NCBI GenBank assembly: GCA_003132405.1 | Contig: PKXQ01000150.1 | Span: 42,584-106,583 of the forward strand | Source: Acidobacteriaceae bacterium | GTDB taxonomy: Bacteria > Acidobacteriota > Terriglobia > Terriglobales > Acidobacteriaceae | Direction: 5' to 3' | DNA: 64,000 nucleotides | Shown here: piece after piece, positions 17,210-25,232 of the stretch | Layout of the letters: each line of letters starts with the position of its first letter | Numbering within the stretch: position 1 is the stretch's first letter | Program-made: the position numbers and the translations under genes | The notes under the pieces: model-generated | Told to the model about the DNA's origin: nothing | What the model saw: the letters and a program-made list of their open reading frames with translations, nothing else | Database searches by the model: none

Positions 17210-17604
17210 TAGAAATCGCCTCGCTTCGAAGCCGCTAGGCCCCAGTCGAGCGCGCCCTTTTTCCATACGTAAAAGAGGCCGACCAGCACGATCGCGATAT
17301 ATACCATCATCTCCCAGAACCCAAACATCTTCAGTTCACGGAGAATCACCGCCCACGGGTAAAGGAAAACCGCTTCAATGTCGAACAAGATAAAGAGCAT
17401 GGCCACGAGATAAAACTTGACGGAGAATCGACCTTGGGCGTCGCCGATGGGCTGGACGCCGCATTCATAGGGCGACATCTTCGCCTTGCCGGGCTTATGC
17501 TGGCCAATGAGCCACGAAAGGACGACAATAGCTACCGCCAAGCCCGTGACCAGGCCAAAATGCATGAGAAGAGGCAGGTAGTTCCAGAAGTAATTGTCGG
17601 GCAT
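17209..17604 (-). CDS. nuoA: NADH-quinone oxidoreductase subunit A
   Basis: The first gene of the complex I operon, a 131-residue membrane subunit with three helices. The loop KMSPYECGVQPIGDAQGRFSVKFYLVAMLFILFDIE is characteristic, with the conserved Cys in YECG and the acidic residues of FDIE. The start is placed at MPDNYFWNYL (17604), because the longer frame would begin at or before the predicted transcription start; no clear ribosome binding site is seen. Confidence 0.92.
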   Translation of the reverse strand: MPDNYFWNYLPLLMHFGLVTGLAVAIVVLSWLIGQHKPGKAKMSPYECGVQPIGDAQGRFSVKFYLVAMLFILFDIEAVFLYPWAVILRELKMFGFWEMMVYIAIVLVGLFYVWKKGALDWGLAASKRGDF

Positions 17605-17649
17605 AGGAGGAGCTATATATAATTTGCGCCAAGCAACAGTAAACATTCC

Positions 17650-17678
17650 AGATTAGTTTTGGCTGAAGGAAGTGTCAA
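17650..17678 (-). promoter_or_regulatory. Probable promoter of the nuo operon
   Basis: Minus strand TTGACA (17678-17673), 17 bases, TAATCT (17655-17650). Transcription would start near 17643, about 39 bases before the chosen nuoA ATG. Confidence 0.65.
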
Positions 17679-17775
17679 GTTGAGCGAACGTTTTATTGAG
17701 GATTTTTCGATTCCGCGGACAAAGAACATGAACCACCCAGCACGCCAGCACGAAGGTTTTTCGTTTCCTGTTCTA

Positions 17776-17801
17776 CTTCGTGTACCTTTGTGACCTTGGT
17801 G
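17776..17801 (+). repeat. Degenerate dispersed repeat, AAGGxxACxAAGG type
   Basis: The stretch cttcgtgtacctttgtgacc and the following ttggtg is the inverse of the type caccaaggtcacaaaggtac. Related copies are at 35931-35971 and 45997-46027. It lies in an otherwise empty spacer between nuoA and the next plus-strand gene. Confidence 0.5.
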
Positions 17802-17856
17802 CTTAAAGCTTTCGCAGACATAATCATTGACGATTGAAACGAGACGCCTGAGTCGC

Positions 17857-18447
17857 ATGATCTTTGGCTTCAATACCGATATTCGGCACGACGATACGAT
17901 CTACCACGTGCAAAGCGAAGCCCGCGAGGCTGAGCAACTGCTGCAAACGCAGGTCTTCGTGCGCGGCCGCTGCATCGGAAAGCGCGCGATTCCGTTTGGA
18001 CCGCTGGCTGAAAATAGCGTTCAGAGCAACGACCAGGATATGGAGAAGCGCCTCCGCGAGTTGCATCGCGAGGTCCTCGATGCCATCCGCGACGGCAAAC
18101 TCGATTCCATCTTCGATAAGCGCGACACGCCGGAAACGCTGGCGGCGGTGAAAGAGCTCGACTTGCAGTGGGTCAATTCCGGTTCCGTTCACGCCAGCGG
18201 TGCATTAACCATGCAGATTCGCGTCACCGACGGCGGCGTCACTGTGGAAGGCGCGCGCCTCACGCTCCGTTTCGCCCGCCCAGACGCGGCCCCCTACTAT
18301 GCGCAGGTCCTCACCGACGCTAAGGGCAGCGCTGAGATGAAGGTGCAGGTCGATGAGAAGTCGCTCTCCGATGCGTCCGTGCTCGTACAGGCTAGCTTCG
18401 CCGGCAAGACCGCTACCCGCAAGTTCGAACTTCGCGCGTCACTTTAG
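17857..18447 (+). CDS. Conserved hypothetical protein
   Basis: A 196-residue soluble protein without a signal peptide. The N-terminus MIFGFNTDIRHDDTIYHVQSE is of a kind I have seen in acidobacterial hypothetical proteins; no function is known to me. The middle part (about 60-95) is helical and charged. The last 90 residues (LTMQIRVTDGGVTVEGARLTLRF...) look like an all-beta, Ig-like fold. The ATG at 17857 is preferred over an upstream TTG at 17827. It lies 31 bases before thiS and may be co-transcribed with it. Confidence 0.7.
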   Translation: MIFGFNTDIRHDDTIYHVQSEAREAEQLLQTQVFVRGRCIGKRAIPFGPLAENSVQSNDQDMEKRLRELHREVLDAIRDGKLDSIFDKRDTPETLAAVKELDLQWVNSGSVHASGALTMQIRVTDGGVTVEGARLTLRFARPDAAPYYAQVLTDAKGSAEMKVQVDEKSLSDASVLVQASFAGKTATRKFELRASL

Positions 18448-18478
18448 AGACATCTGTATAGGTACAACAACTTATCGC

Positions 18479-18682
18479 ATGAATCTAACGATCAACGGCG
18501 ATAGCCAAGCCTGTTCCGACGAAACTTTAAGCGCGCTCGTCCAGCGCCTCGGCATGAAGCCTGATCGCGTAGCCATCGAACTAAACCGCCAGATCGTGCC
18601 CCGCGATGAATGGTCGAAAACTCAATTGCGCGATGGAGACCGGCTCGAGATCGTCCACTTCGTGGGCGGCGGGAATTTCTGA
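18479..18682 (+). CDS. thiS: ThiS-type sulfur carrier protein with C-terminal extension
   Basis: A 67-residue ubiquitin-fold protein: MNLTINGDSQACSDETLSAL begins it, and VAIELNRQIVPRDEW and LRDGDRLEIVHFVGGG are typical ThiS stretches. ThiS normally ends in Gly-Gly, which is adenylated and turned into a thiocarboxylate that gives sulfur to the thiazole ring of thiamine. Here two residues, Asn-Phe, follow GGG before the stop. No thiG, thiF or other thiamine gene is adjacent. Trimming, or use in another sulfur pathway, is possible. Confidence 0.8.
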   Translation: MNLTINGDSQACSDETLSALVQRLGMKPDRVAIELNRQIVPRDEWSKTQLRDGDRLEIVHFVGGGNF

Positions 18683-18790
18683 AGAATTGCGATCCGCAGA
18701 GCAGCGAAGAAACTATATCTCTGGTTGCGCCGTGATCGCGCGAGCCGCAAATGTCCCTATCCGACTGTACGGGGCGAGCGGAGCGCAGGT

Positions 18791-18820
18791 TTGGCAACCG
18801 ATTTCCCGACCTGCTAACCT
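18791..18820 (+). promoter_or_regulatory. Possible promoter of the tRNA gene
   Basis: TTGGCA (18791-18796), 18 bases, TAACCT (18815-18820). Transcription would start about 20 bases before the tRNA 5' end. Confidence 0.45.
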
Positions 18821-18845
18821 GATTTAGCCGCTTCATTGCTCGAAC

Positions 18846-18920
18846 GGCCCCGTCGTTCAACGGATAGGACTTCAGTTTCCTAAACTGACTATGCAGGTTC
18901 GATTCCTGCCGGGGCTACCA
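18846..18920 (+). tRNA. tRNA-Arg (anticodon CCT)
   Basis: A 75-base cloverleaf. Acceptor GGCCCCG pairs with CGGGGCT, with one G-U pair at the end. The D-stem is GTTC/GGAC and the anticodon stem TCAGT/ACTGA, around the loop TTCCTAA (anticodon CCT, reads AGG). The T-arm is GCAGG TTCGATT CCTGC. Discriminator A and the CCA end are encoded. No integrated element follows. Confidence 0.95.
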
Positions 18921-19099
18921 AGATTTTTCCTGTCGCCACCGGAAGCGGAACAATTTTCCCCCCACCGGTCATCCTTGCCCGGTCCGAATTTCCAATTTTG
19001 GCCGCAGCACGCGACATATCAACAACATAAGCCTGCCTTTCTCCCTTTGGCACCGGACTTGCATCTTACCGTTGCAGGCATTTGCACAAGGAGCTTGCG

Positions 19100-19504
19100 A
19101 TGCGGAAACCGGAATTCGCTTTGCCTGAATCGCTGCCAATTTTGGCGCCGTTGATCGTGTGGTGTTTGATGATCCAGCCATCATTCGGCCAGAACACGGA
19201 CGATACGTCGCGCAGTGCCTCAAGCAGCCCGGCTGCACACTCCCAGCCCGTGCAACCTCCGAACATTAGTAACACCAGCAGTAACAAGGGCGATGGCGAC
19301 ACCGGTCAGAGTTCAGTAACAACATTTGAGGGAAGGATTGTGAGATCGGGTAACAGACTTGTTCTCACCTCCATCGATAACACTACCTATCAACTCGACA
19401 ATCAGCAGAAGGCTCATAACTCTCTTAACCAGAACGTGAAGGTCACGGGGGATTTGGATGCCACTACGGGAACGATTCGCATTCGGGCAATCGACCCTGT
19501 CTGA
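19100..19504 (+). CDS. Small exported protein, DUF5818-like
   Basis: A 134-residue protein. AAGGAG lies 7 bases ahead of the ATG at 19100; an upstream in-frame TTG is less likely. A hydrophobic segment (about 14-28) ending QPSFGQ looks like a signal peptide. A low-complexity Ser/Thr/Gln/Asn linker (about 32-70) follows. The C-terminal domain TTFEGRIVRSGNRLVLTSIDNTTYQLDNQQKA...VKVTGDLDATTGTIRIRAI resembles the beta-rich half of the acidobacterial DUF5818 family. The function is unknown. A terminator follows. Confidence 0.65.
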   Translation: MRKPEFALPESLPILAPLIVWCLMIQPSFGQNTDDTSRSASSSPAAHSQPVQPPNISNTSSNKGDGDTGQSSVTTFEGRIVRSGNRLVLTSIDNTTYQLDNQQKAHNSLNQNVKVTGDLDATTGTIRIRAIDPV

Positions 19505-19553
19505 GCCCACAGAAAGACGGTGCCTTTGAGCAGGGGCATCGGTCGGTGGGTGG

Positions 19554-19581
19554 GGGAGGCGGCTTCGGTCGCCTCCCTTTT
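19554..19581 (+). terminator. Rho-independent terminator
   Basis: GGGAGGCG, loop GCTTCGGT, CGCCTCCC, then TTTT. The 8-pair GC stem ends the transcript of the small exported protein. Confidence 0.85.
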
Positions 19582-19683
19582 CCGCCGCGAGATTGGCAGC
19601 GACAGTTTTCACACGGCGGTCGAATTTAGCAGCCAACCTGTCACAGCACTATTGCGTCCAAATCGCGGGTAAAAGGACGATGC

Positions 19684-22092
19684 ATGCGATTGTTGAGCGT
19701 TCGGCTTATTGTTTCTCTTATTATCGGTATCACTCTCGTTTCGTCCGGCTTTTCTTATTACGAGGTTCTGGCTCAGAAGCGCGCTCTCCGCGCGGATGTT
19801 GAGCGTCGGGACGAAGTGCTCGGAGAGAGTCTGGCTGGCAATGTCACTGCTTTGTGGAATCCCGCGAGCGACACAACGACCTCAGCCAGTCTTGCGTCAT
19901 CGACTCCAAACGCACCGTCGCGAGCTCCAGAGCGAGTGCCGGAAAAGGCGCCGAATGAAGAGGCACCGAGTAAAGCTTCATTGCAGCAACTTGTGCAACG
20001 CTTCGGGAATCGCGAGCGCCTGTTAGGTGTTGGCGTTTACGACCGGCAGGGCGTAGTGGTAGCGATTACTCCTGACTTGGCCAATGCCCTCTCCCCTAGC
20101 CCGCCCGAGATCACTAAGGCGATCGGGCAAGCGCGTGAAGACAGCTCCTTCGTGAAGCTGGGTAGCGTGCCCGTTCATATTCTCGCGTTACCGTTCCGTC
20201 GGCAGAATCAATCGGAAGCATTGGGGAGTTTGGTCTTAGTACACGACGTGAGCTACATTCACGAGCAAATCCTGCTCGTCTGGCGCCAGACTTTTTTCCG
20301 CGTCCTGGCTCAGGTCTTCCTCATCGTTCTGATTACGTTGCTGATCATCCGTTGGAGCATGGTCGGACCCATTGCGCGAGCGGCGCTGTGGATGCGCGGT
20401 CTTCGCACCGGCAAGATTTCTTTTCGTCAAGGATTGCCCGACCTCGACATGTTCCGTCCGCTGGCGCGAGAAGTCGCCACCATGGCCGAAAGCCTTAACC
20501 ACGCTCGCCATGCGGCTGAAAATGAGGCGCGCTTGCGCGACGCCGGAGCATCCCTATGGACCGCTGATCGGCTCTCCGTGCAACTCCGCACACGGCTCGA
20601 TGGCGGAAAGCTTGTCGTCGTCTCTAATCGCGAACCTTACATGCACGAGCGCAACGGCAAAACGATCGATGTCGTGGTGCCGCCCAGTGGTATCGTCACC
20701 GCGCTAGAGCCCGTGCTCAACGCCTGCGATGGCACGTGGATTGCCCACGGCAGCGGCAGCGCCGACGCTGAGGTCGTCGACTCGGGTGATTGCCTGCGCG
20801 TGCCTCCCGACGATCCCCGCTACACGCTGCGCCGCGTCTGGCTCACCAAAGACGAAGAAGAAGGCTATTACTACGGCTTCGCCAATGAAGGCCTTTGGCC
20901 GCTCTGTCACGTCGCTCACACCCGCCCGCTTTTTCGCGCTACCGACTGGCAGACTTATCAGGATGTCAACCGCAAGTTCACGAATGTCGTGCTCGAAGAG
21001 ATCAAGAATGTCGCGAAGCCCGTGGTGCTCGTCCAGGATTATCACTTCGCCCTGCTCCCGCGTCTCATCAAGGAGAAGCGTCCCGATGCCCGAGTAGCTA
21101 TTTTCTGGCATATTCCCTGGCCGAATACGGAGGCCTTTGGCATTTGCCCGTGGCAGCGCGAGTTAGTCGACGGTTTGCTCGGCGCCGACTTGATTGGCTT
21201 TCACATCCAGTCGCACTGCAATAACTTTCTCGAGACGGTCGACCGCGTTGTCGAATCGCGCGTGGATTGGGAGCACTTCTCGGCATTGCGGCAGGATCAT
21301 CGCACTCTCGTCCGCCCGTTTCCGATCAGCGTTGCTTTCGCGGACGACGATGCCGTCGAAAACAACAACAATAATAATGACGGATTCAACTACCTCGAAC
21401 GCTCGGCTCTCTTGCGCAGCGTTGGCGTAGAGGCGCCTTTCATGGGCATCGGCGTCGACCGCGTCGACTACACCAAGGGAATTCTCGAGCGCTTTCTCGC
21501 CATCGAGCGCTTCCTCGAGAAATATCCCAGCTATCAGGGAAAATTCACTTTTGTGCAGATCGGGGCGCCAAGCCGCACTCACATCAAGCGCTATCACGAT
21601 CTGCTCGCGGAGGTCGAAGCCGAGACCGATCGTATCAATTGGCGCTTCCAGAACGGCAACTGGAAGCCCATCGTTTTCCTCAAGCGCCAGCACAGCCATA
21701 AGGAAATCGAGCCCTTCTATCGCGCCGCGGATCTCTGCCTGGTCACGTCGCTGCACGACGGCATGAATCTCGTCGCCAAGGAATATATTGCGGCCCGGCG
21801 CGATGAACGGGGCGCGCTCATCCTCAGCCAGTTCACCGGAGCGGCGCGCGAGCTGCGCGACGCCTTGCTCGTCAATCCCTACGACATTGATCAGACTGCG
21901 GATGCCATTCGGGCCGCCCTGGAGATGGATCCTGTCGAAAGCCAGATGCGCATGCACCGCATGCGCGAGCTGATCAGGGAGCACAACATTTACCAATGGG
22001 CCGGCAACCTGATCACTGAGCTTTGTGAAGTTCGCCTCAATGCGCCCGAGGACGTCGAGGGGAAATTTCGTGTCCACGTATCCGTAGCGTGA
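19684..22092 (+). CDS. otsA: Membrane-anchored trehalose-6-phosphate synthase (sensor-OtsA fusion)
   Basis: UDP- or other NDP-glucose plus glucose 6-phosphate gives trehalose 6-phosphate. The 802-residue protein has a GT20 catalytic domain from about residue 309 ([11 protein letters not shown]), with [28 protein letters not shown] and [11 protein letters not shown]. Ahead of it is a receptor-like front: TM1 about 7-27, a 180-residue outer domain with a Pro/Glu/Ala-rich linker, TM2 about 205-223, and a HAMP-like helical stretch (about 224-280). Typical OtsA is about 470 residues and soluble. An Asn run (560-565) sits in a loop. AAAAGG precedes the ATG. otsB follows. Confidence 0.92.
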   Translation: MRLLSVRLIVSLIIGITLVSSGFSYYEVLAQKRALRADVERRDEVLGESLAGNVTALWNPASDTTTSASLASSTPNAPSRAPERVPEKAPNEEAPSKASLQQLVQRFGNRERLLGVGVYDRQGVVVAITPDLANALSPSPPEITKAIGQAREDSSFVKLGSVPVHILALPFRRQNQSEALGSLVLVHDVSYIHEQILLVWRQTFFRVLAQVFLIVLITLLIIRWSMVGPIARAALWMRGLRTGKISFRQGLPDLDMFRPLAREVATMAESLNHARHAAENEARLRDAGASLWTADRLSVQLRTRLDGGKLVVVSNREPYMHERNGKTIDVVVPPSGIVTALEPVLNACDGTWIAHGSGSADAEVVDSGDCLRVPPDDPRYTLRRVWLTKDEEEGYYYGFANEGLWPLCHVAHTRPLFRATDWQTYQDVNRKFTNVVLEEIKNVAKPVVLVQDYHFALLPRLIKEKRPDARVAIFWHIPWPNTEAFGICPWQRELVDGLLGADLIGFHIQSHCNNFLETVDRVVESRVDWEHFSALRQDHRTLVRPFPISVAFADDDAVENNNNNNDGFNYLERSALLRSVGVEAPFMGIGVDRVDYTKGILERFLAIERFLEKYPSYQGKFTFVQIGAPSRTHIKRYHDLLAEVEAETDRINWRFQNGNWKPIVFLKRQHSHKEIEPFYRAADLCLVTSLHDGMNLVAKEYIAARRDERGALILSQFTGAARELRDALLVNPYDIDQTADAIRAALEMDPVESQMRMHRMRELIREHNIYQWAGNLITELCEVRLNAPEDVEGKFRVHVSVA

Positions 22093-22161
22093 TTGCGTGG
22101 TCGGTCAAATCGGTTTGCTAGATCTAAATGCGACTTGCGTCAAACTCGAAAGGAGTATCGG

Positions 22162-23004
22162 TTGAGATCAGGTTTGCAATCCCAGCTCGAGCCATTTCTG
22201 CGCAAGGTTGCCAAAGCTCCGGAATCCGCCCTGCTGCTCGATTACGACGGGACTCTCGCGCCCTTCCAATCGCAGCGCGACCAGGCTTATCCCTATCCTG
22301 GCGTTGCTCTGCTTCTGCAAGAGATTGTGCGCGATCGCAGGACGCGCGTCGTCGTCATTTCAGGTCGCGATGCCACCGAGGTACTTCCCCTGCTCAATGT
22401 TCATCCGTCTCCCGAAGTGTGGGGAGTTCATGGTCTGCAGCGTCTCAAGCCCGATGGGAGCACGGAAATGCCGCAGCTCGATGAACGCACCCTCGAAGGC
22501 TTATCGGATGCCGAGCGCTGGCTCGGCTATCAGGAATTGCTTCACACTGCGGAATTCAAGGCTGGTAGTATTGCCGTCCATTGGCGCGGTCTAAGCGACA
22601 ACGACACAGAGGCTCTCCGAGCTCGCGTCCGTCTAGGCTGGCGCCCCATTGCTAAGCAACGCCACCTGGACCTGCTCGAATTCGACGGCGGCTTGGAAAT
22701 TCGTGCCCGCGCCGCCGACAAGGGCGAAGCGGTCCGCGCTTTTCTCGAGGAAATCGGGGCTGACGCGCCCATCGCTTATCTCGGCGATGACACCACCGAT
22801 GAGTCCGCATTTAAGGCATTGCAGGGCCGCGGCCTCACCATTCTGGTGCGTCCGAAGTGGCGGACCACCAGCGCGCAATTCTGGCTCAAGCCGCCGGAAG
22901 AGCTTCTGGATTTTCTCAGCCTCTGGCTGAAAAGTTGCGCCCAACGCGATGCCCTCAACAACAGAGGGATCGATGACAGAGAGATAAAGGTGGTGAATCA
23001 ATGA
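22162..23004 (+). CDS. otsB: Trehalose-6-phosphate phosphatase
   Basis: Removes phosphate from trehalose 6-phosphate. The 280-residue HAD-type protein has the nucleophile motif LLLDYDGTLAPF, VVVISGRDATEV, WGVHGLQ, and the metal-binding YLGDDTTDESAFKAL. The start is taken as TTG at 22162, since AAGGAG lies exactly 7 bases upstream; the frame is open back to a TTG at 22093, but that gives an unlikely basic extension. Its stop overlaps the next ATG by four bases. Confidence 0.9.
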   Translation: MRSGLQSQLEPFLRKVAKAPESALLLDYDGTLAPFQSQRDQAYPYPGVALLLQEIVRDRRTRVVVISGRDATEVLPLLNVHPSPEVWGVHGLQRLKPDGSTEMPQLDERTLEGLSDAERWLGYQELLHTAEFKAGSIAVHWRGLSDNDTEALRARVRLGWRPIAKQRHLDLLEFDGGLEIRARAADKGEAVRAFLEEIGADAPIAYLGDDTTDESAFKALQGRGLTILVRPKWRTTSAQFWLKPPEELLDFLSLWLKSCAQRDALNNRGIDDREIKVVNQ

Positions 23005-23681
23005 GCAGCACAGCGTCCGTAACTCCTCAACATAAACCGGTGAAGCCGTTCTACTTCAATACCTCGGCGCATCTCTTGCGCATCACCGCGCTCAAAGCGA
23101 ATACGCTATCGGAATTTCTCGAAGCTTTGCGCGCCTGTCCGGAAGACTCTATCTTTCAACACACCTTCCGCACTCTCCAGGAGCATCACTTTATTCGCGA
23201 AGGTTTTTCCAATGATTTCGCGCATTGGGCGCTGGCCGCTCTCAACCAGCCCGGCTTGGCCGAACAACTGGCCACAGTCGACGTGCGCGAATATACCTCC
23301 CTCGGCGAATTGCGCGATCGCTTTATTCAGATTGTCGAAGAGCATCTGAAAAACAGTCCCGCCGACGCATCGCGCGTCGCCGATGAGACGTTTTATTTTT
23401 GCGCTGCGGACATCGTAATGATGCCTACGAAGTTCGTGGCTCAGTCAATGCAGGAGTTTGCCAACGGTGTTCGCGAAGTTAGCGTGCATTCCATCCATCA
23501 TCATTTCATCGAAGCACGGCTGCGGCTCAAGCTCATGTCCAACGATTTTTCTCAATGGCTACTCGAGGATGTGGGGCTCACCGAAACCGCCCGCGCGCTG
23601 AATCGCATCGATATCTATACCGGAACGCTCGAAGATGTGCGTCGGCAAATTGTTCGCGTCGTTGAACGTTCATTAGCCTGA
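23001..23681 (+). CDS. DUF5752-type protein, internally duplicated
   Basis: A 226-residue soluble protein, translationally coupled to otsB (ATGA overlap). It is made of two similar halves of about 100 residues. The first has PFYFNTSAHLL...TLSEFLEALR...NDFAHWALAAL...YTSLGELRDRFIQIVEEHL. The second has TFYFCAADIVM...SMQEFANGVR...NDFSQWLLEDV...YTGTLEDVRRQIVRVVERSL. I recognise the family as DUF5752; its biochemical role is unknown. Placement between otsB and a TreT-like gene points to a part in trehalose or related sugar metabolism. Confidence 0.75.
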   Translation: MSSTASVTPQHKPVKPFYFNTSAHLLRITALKANTLSEFLEALRACPEDSIFQHTFRTLQEHHFIREGFSNDFAHWALAALNQPGLAEQLATVDVREYTSLGELRDRFIQIVEEHLKNSPADASRVADETFYFCAADIVMMPTKFVAQSMQEFANGVREVSVHSIHHHFIEARLRLKLMSNDFSQWLLEDVGLTETARALNRIDIYTGTLEDVRRQIVRVVERSLA

Positions 23682-23786
23682 AATCGCCGGTACCGAGTTG
23701 GCGCTGATTGCGGCTCCCGGGTTTCAGTGCAGTTCGCTACAAACAATGCAGGCAGGTCTAAGGGTCTAAAGGAGAAAAAGAAACTA

Positions 23787-25172
23787 GTGAAATCGCTAAG
23801 TGCAACCGATCGCCCATCGGCGCCGAACCGTTCCGGCGTGCCAGCAGAGGCGCGCCCTGATACAGAGAAGAAGCCAGTCCAGTCCGCTCAGCCAGCACCC
23901 CTCAACCCGGAACGCCGCAAAACACCGCGGTCGTGGGAGACGCCGCCCGCGCCTGTTGTCGCCCCGCCCTTTGACGCCTACGAAAGCATCGTTGGCGCCG
24001 CTGAGCTTGACGAATTGCGCTTCCTGGCACGCGAACTCAAAGGCAAGACGGTGAAGATGGTCAACTCTACCGCCGTGGGCGGCGGCGTCGCCGAAATGCT
24101 GAATCGCCTGGTACCGCTGCTTGGCGAGCTCGAAGTTCCCACCCACTGGGACGTGATCACCGGCGGCAACGACTTCTTCGAGATCACGAAAGCTTTTCAT
24201 AATGCTTTACACGGCACTCCCTACGAACTGACGCAAGCCGCGCGCGAGATATTTCTTTCCTACAACGAGCAGAACCGTCAGCGCATGCAATTCAACGAGG
24301 ATCTCATCGTCATTCACGACCCACAGCCCGCCGCCTTGATCGGTGCGCGCAAGGATTCTCATGCGCGTTGGGTCTGGCGCTGCCATATCGATTTATCGAA
24401 TCCGAATCCACAAGTCTGGGGATTTCTGCGTCCTTATATCGAGCAGTTCGACGCGGCGATTTTCTCTTCCCAATCGTTTGCCAGACAGTTGCCTATCCCG
24501 CAATATTTGTTTTACCCATGCATCGATCCCCTCTCGGAGAAGAATAAAGATCTTGATGAAAGCTTTGTGCAAAAAGTATGTGACGAATTCGGCGTCGATC
24601 GCTCGCGCCCCATCGTCACTCAGGTCTCCCGCTTTGATCGTTTGAAAGATCCCGCGGGTGTGGTGCAAGCCTACAAGCAGGCCAAGAAATATGTGGATTG
24701 CCAGCTAGTGCTGGCAGGCGGCGGCGCCAGTGACGATCCCGAAGGCGCAATCGTTCTTAAAGAAGTAAAAGAAGTAGCGGGCAACGATCCCGACATTATC
24801 ATTCTCGATCTGCCACCGTGGTGCGCGCTTGAGATCAACGCCCTGCAGCGCGCTTCAACCATCGTCGTGCAGAAGTCTCTGAAGGAGGGCTTCGGCCTCA
24901 CCGTTACCGAAGCGCTCTGGAAAGGGAAGCCCACTATTGCCGGCGCTGTAGGCGGTATTCCCAACCAGGTCATCCACAAACTTACCGGGATGTTGGTCCA
25001 TTCGGTGGAAGGCTGTGCTTATCAGATTCGCTATCTGTTAACGCATCCCGAATTCGCCGCACAAATGGGAAAAAATGGGCACGAGCACGTCAAAGAAAAT
25101 TTCCTGATGACCACGAACGTGCGCCGCTGGCTGTTGCTGCTGCGAATTTTGCTGGTCGAAGGAAAAGTCTGA
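23787..25172 (+). CDS. treT: TreT-like trehalose glycosyltransferring synthase (GT4)
   Basis: The catalytic part (about 60-461) matches the TreT family, which joins NDP-glucose and glucose to trehalose in one step. Visible motifs are VNSTAVGGGVAEMLNRLVPLL near the start, FFEITKAFHNALHG, VIHDPQPAALI, WRCHIDLSNPN, and the GT-B donor site QKSLKEGFGLTVTEALWKGKP. The N-terminal 50 residues are Pro/Ala/Lys-rich and probably unstructured. The start is GTG 23787 (GGAG 12 bases upstream, rather far); GTG 23727 is an alternative. A related trehalose phosphorylase activity cannot be excluded. Confidence 0.78.
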   Translation: MKSLSATDRPSAPNRSGVPAEARPDTEKKPVQSAQPAPLNPERRKTPRSWETPPAPVVAPPFDAYESIVGAAELDELRFLARELKGKTVKMVNSTAVGGGVAEMLNRLVPLLGELEVPTHWDVITGGNDFFEITKAFHNALHGTPYELTQAAREIFLSYNEQNRQRMQFNEDLIVIHDPQPAALIGARKDSHARWVWRCHIDLSNPNPQVWGFLRPYIEQFDAAIFSSQSFARQLPIPQYLFYPCIDPLSEKNKDLDESFVQKVCDEFGVDRSRPIVTQVSRFDRLKDPAGVVQAYKQAKKYVDCQLVLAGGGASDDPEGAIVLKEVKEVAGNDPDIIILDLPPWCALEINALQRASTIVVQKSLKEGFGLTVTEALWKGKPTIAGAVGGIPNQVIHKLTGMLVHSVEGCAYQIRYLLTHPEFAAQMGKNGHEHVKENFLMTTNVRRWLLLLRILLVEGKV

Positions 25173-25232
25173 AGGGACAGGCAGCGCAGTCTCACAGAAG
25201 TTACTTCGAAGGCGCTGCTGTGATGCCGTATA

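Noticed and set aside
21163-22077. 304-residue minus-strand open frame
   Set aside because: Antisense to the GT20 domain of otsA, with no recognisable fold.
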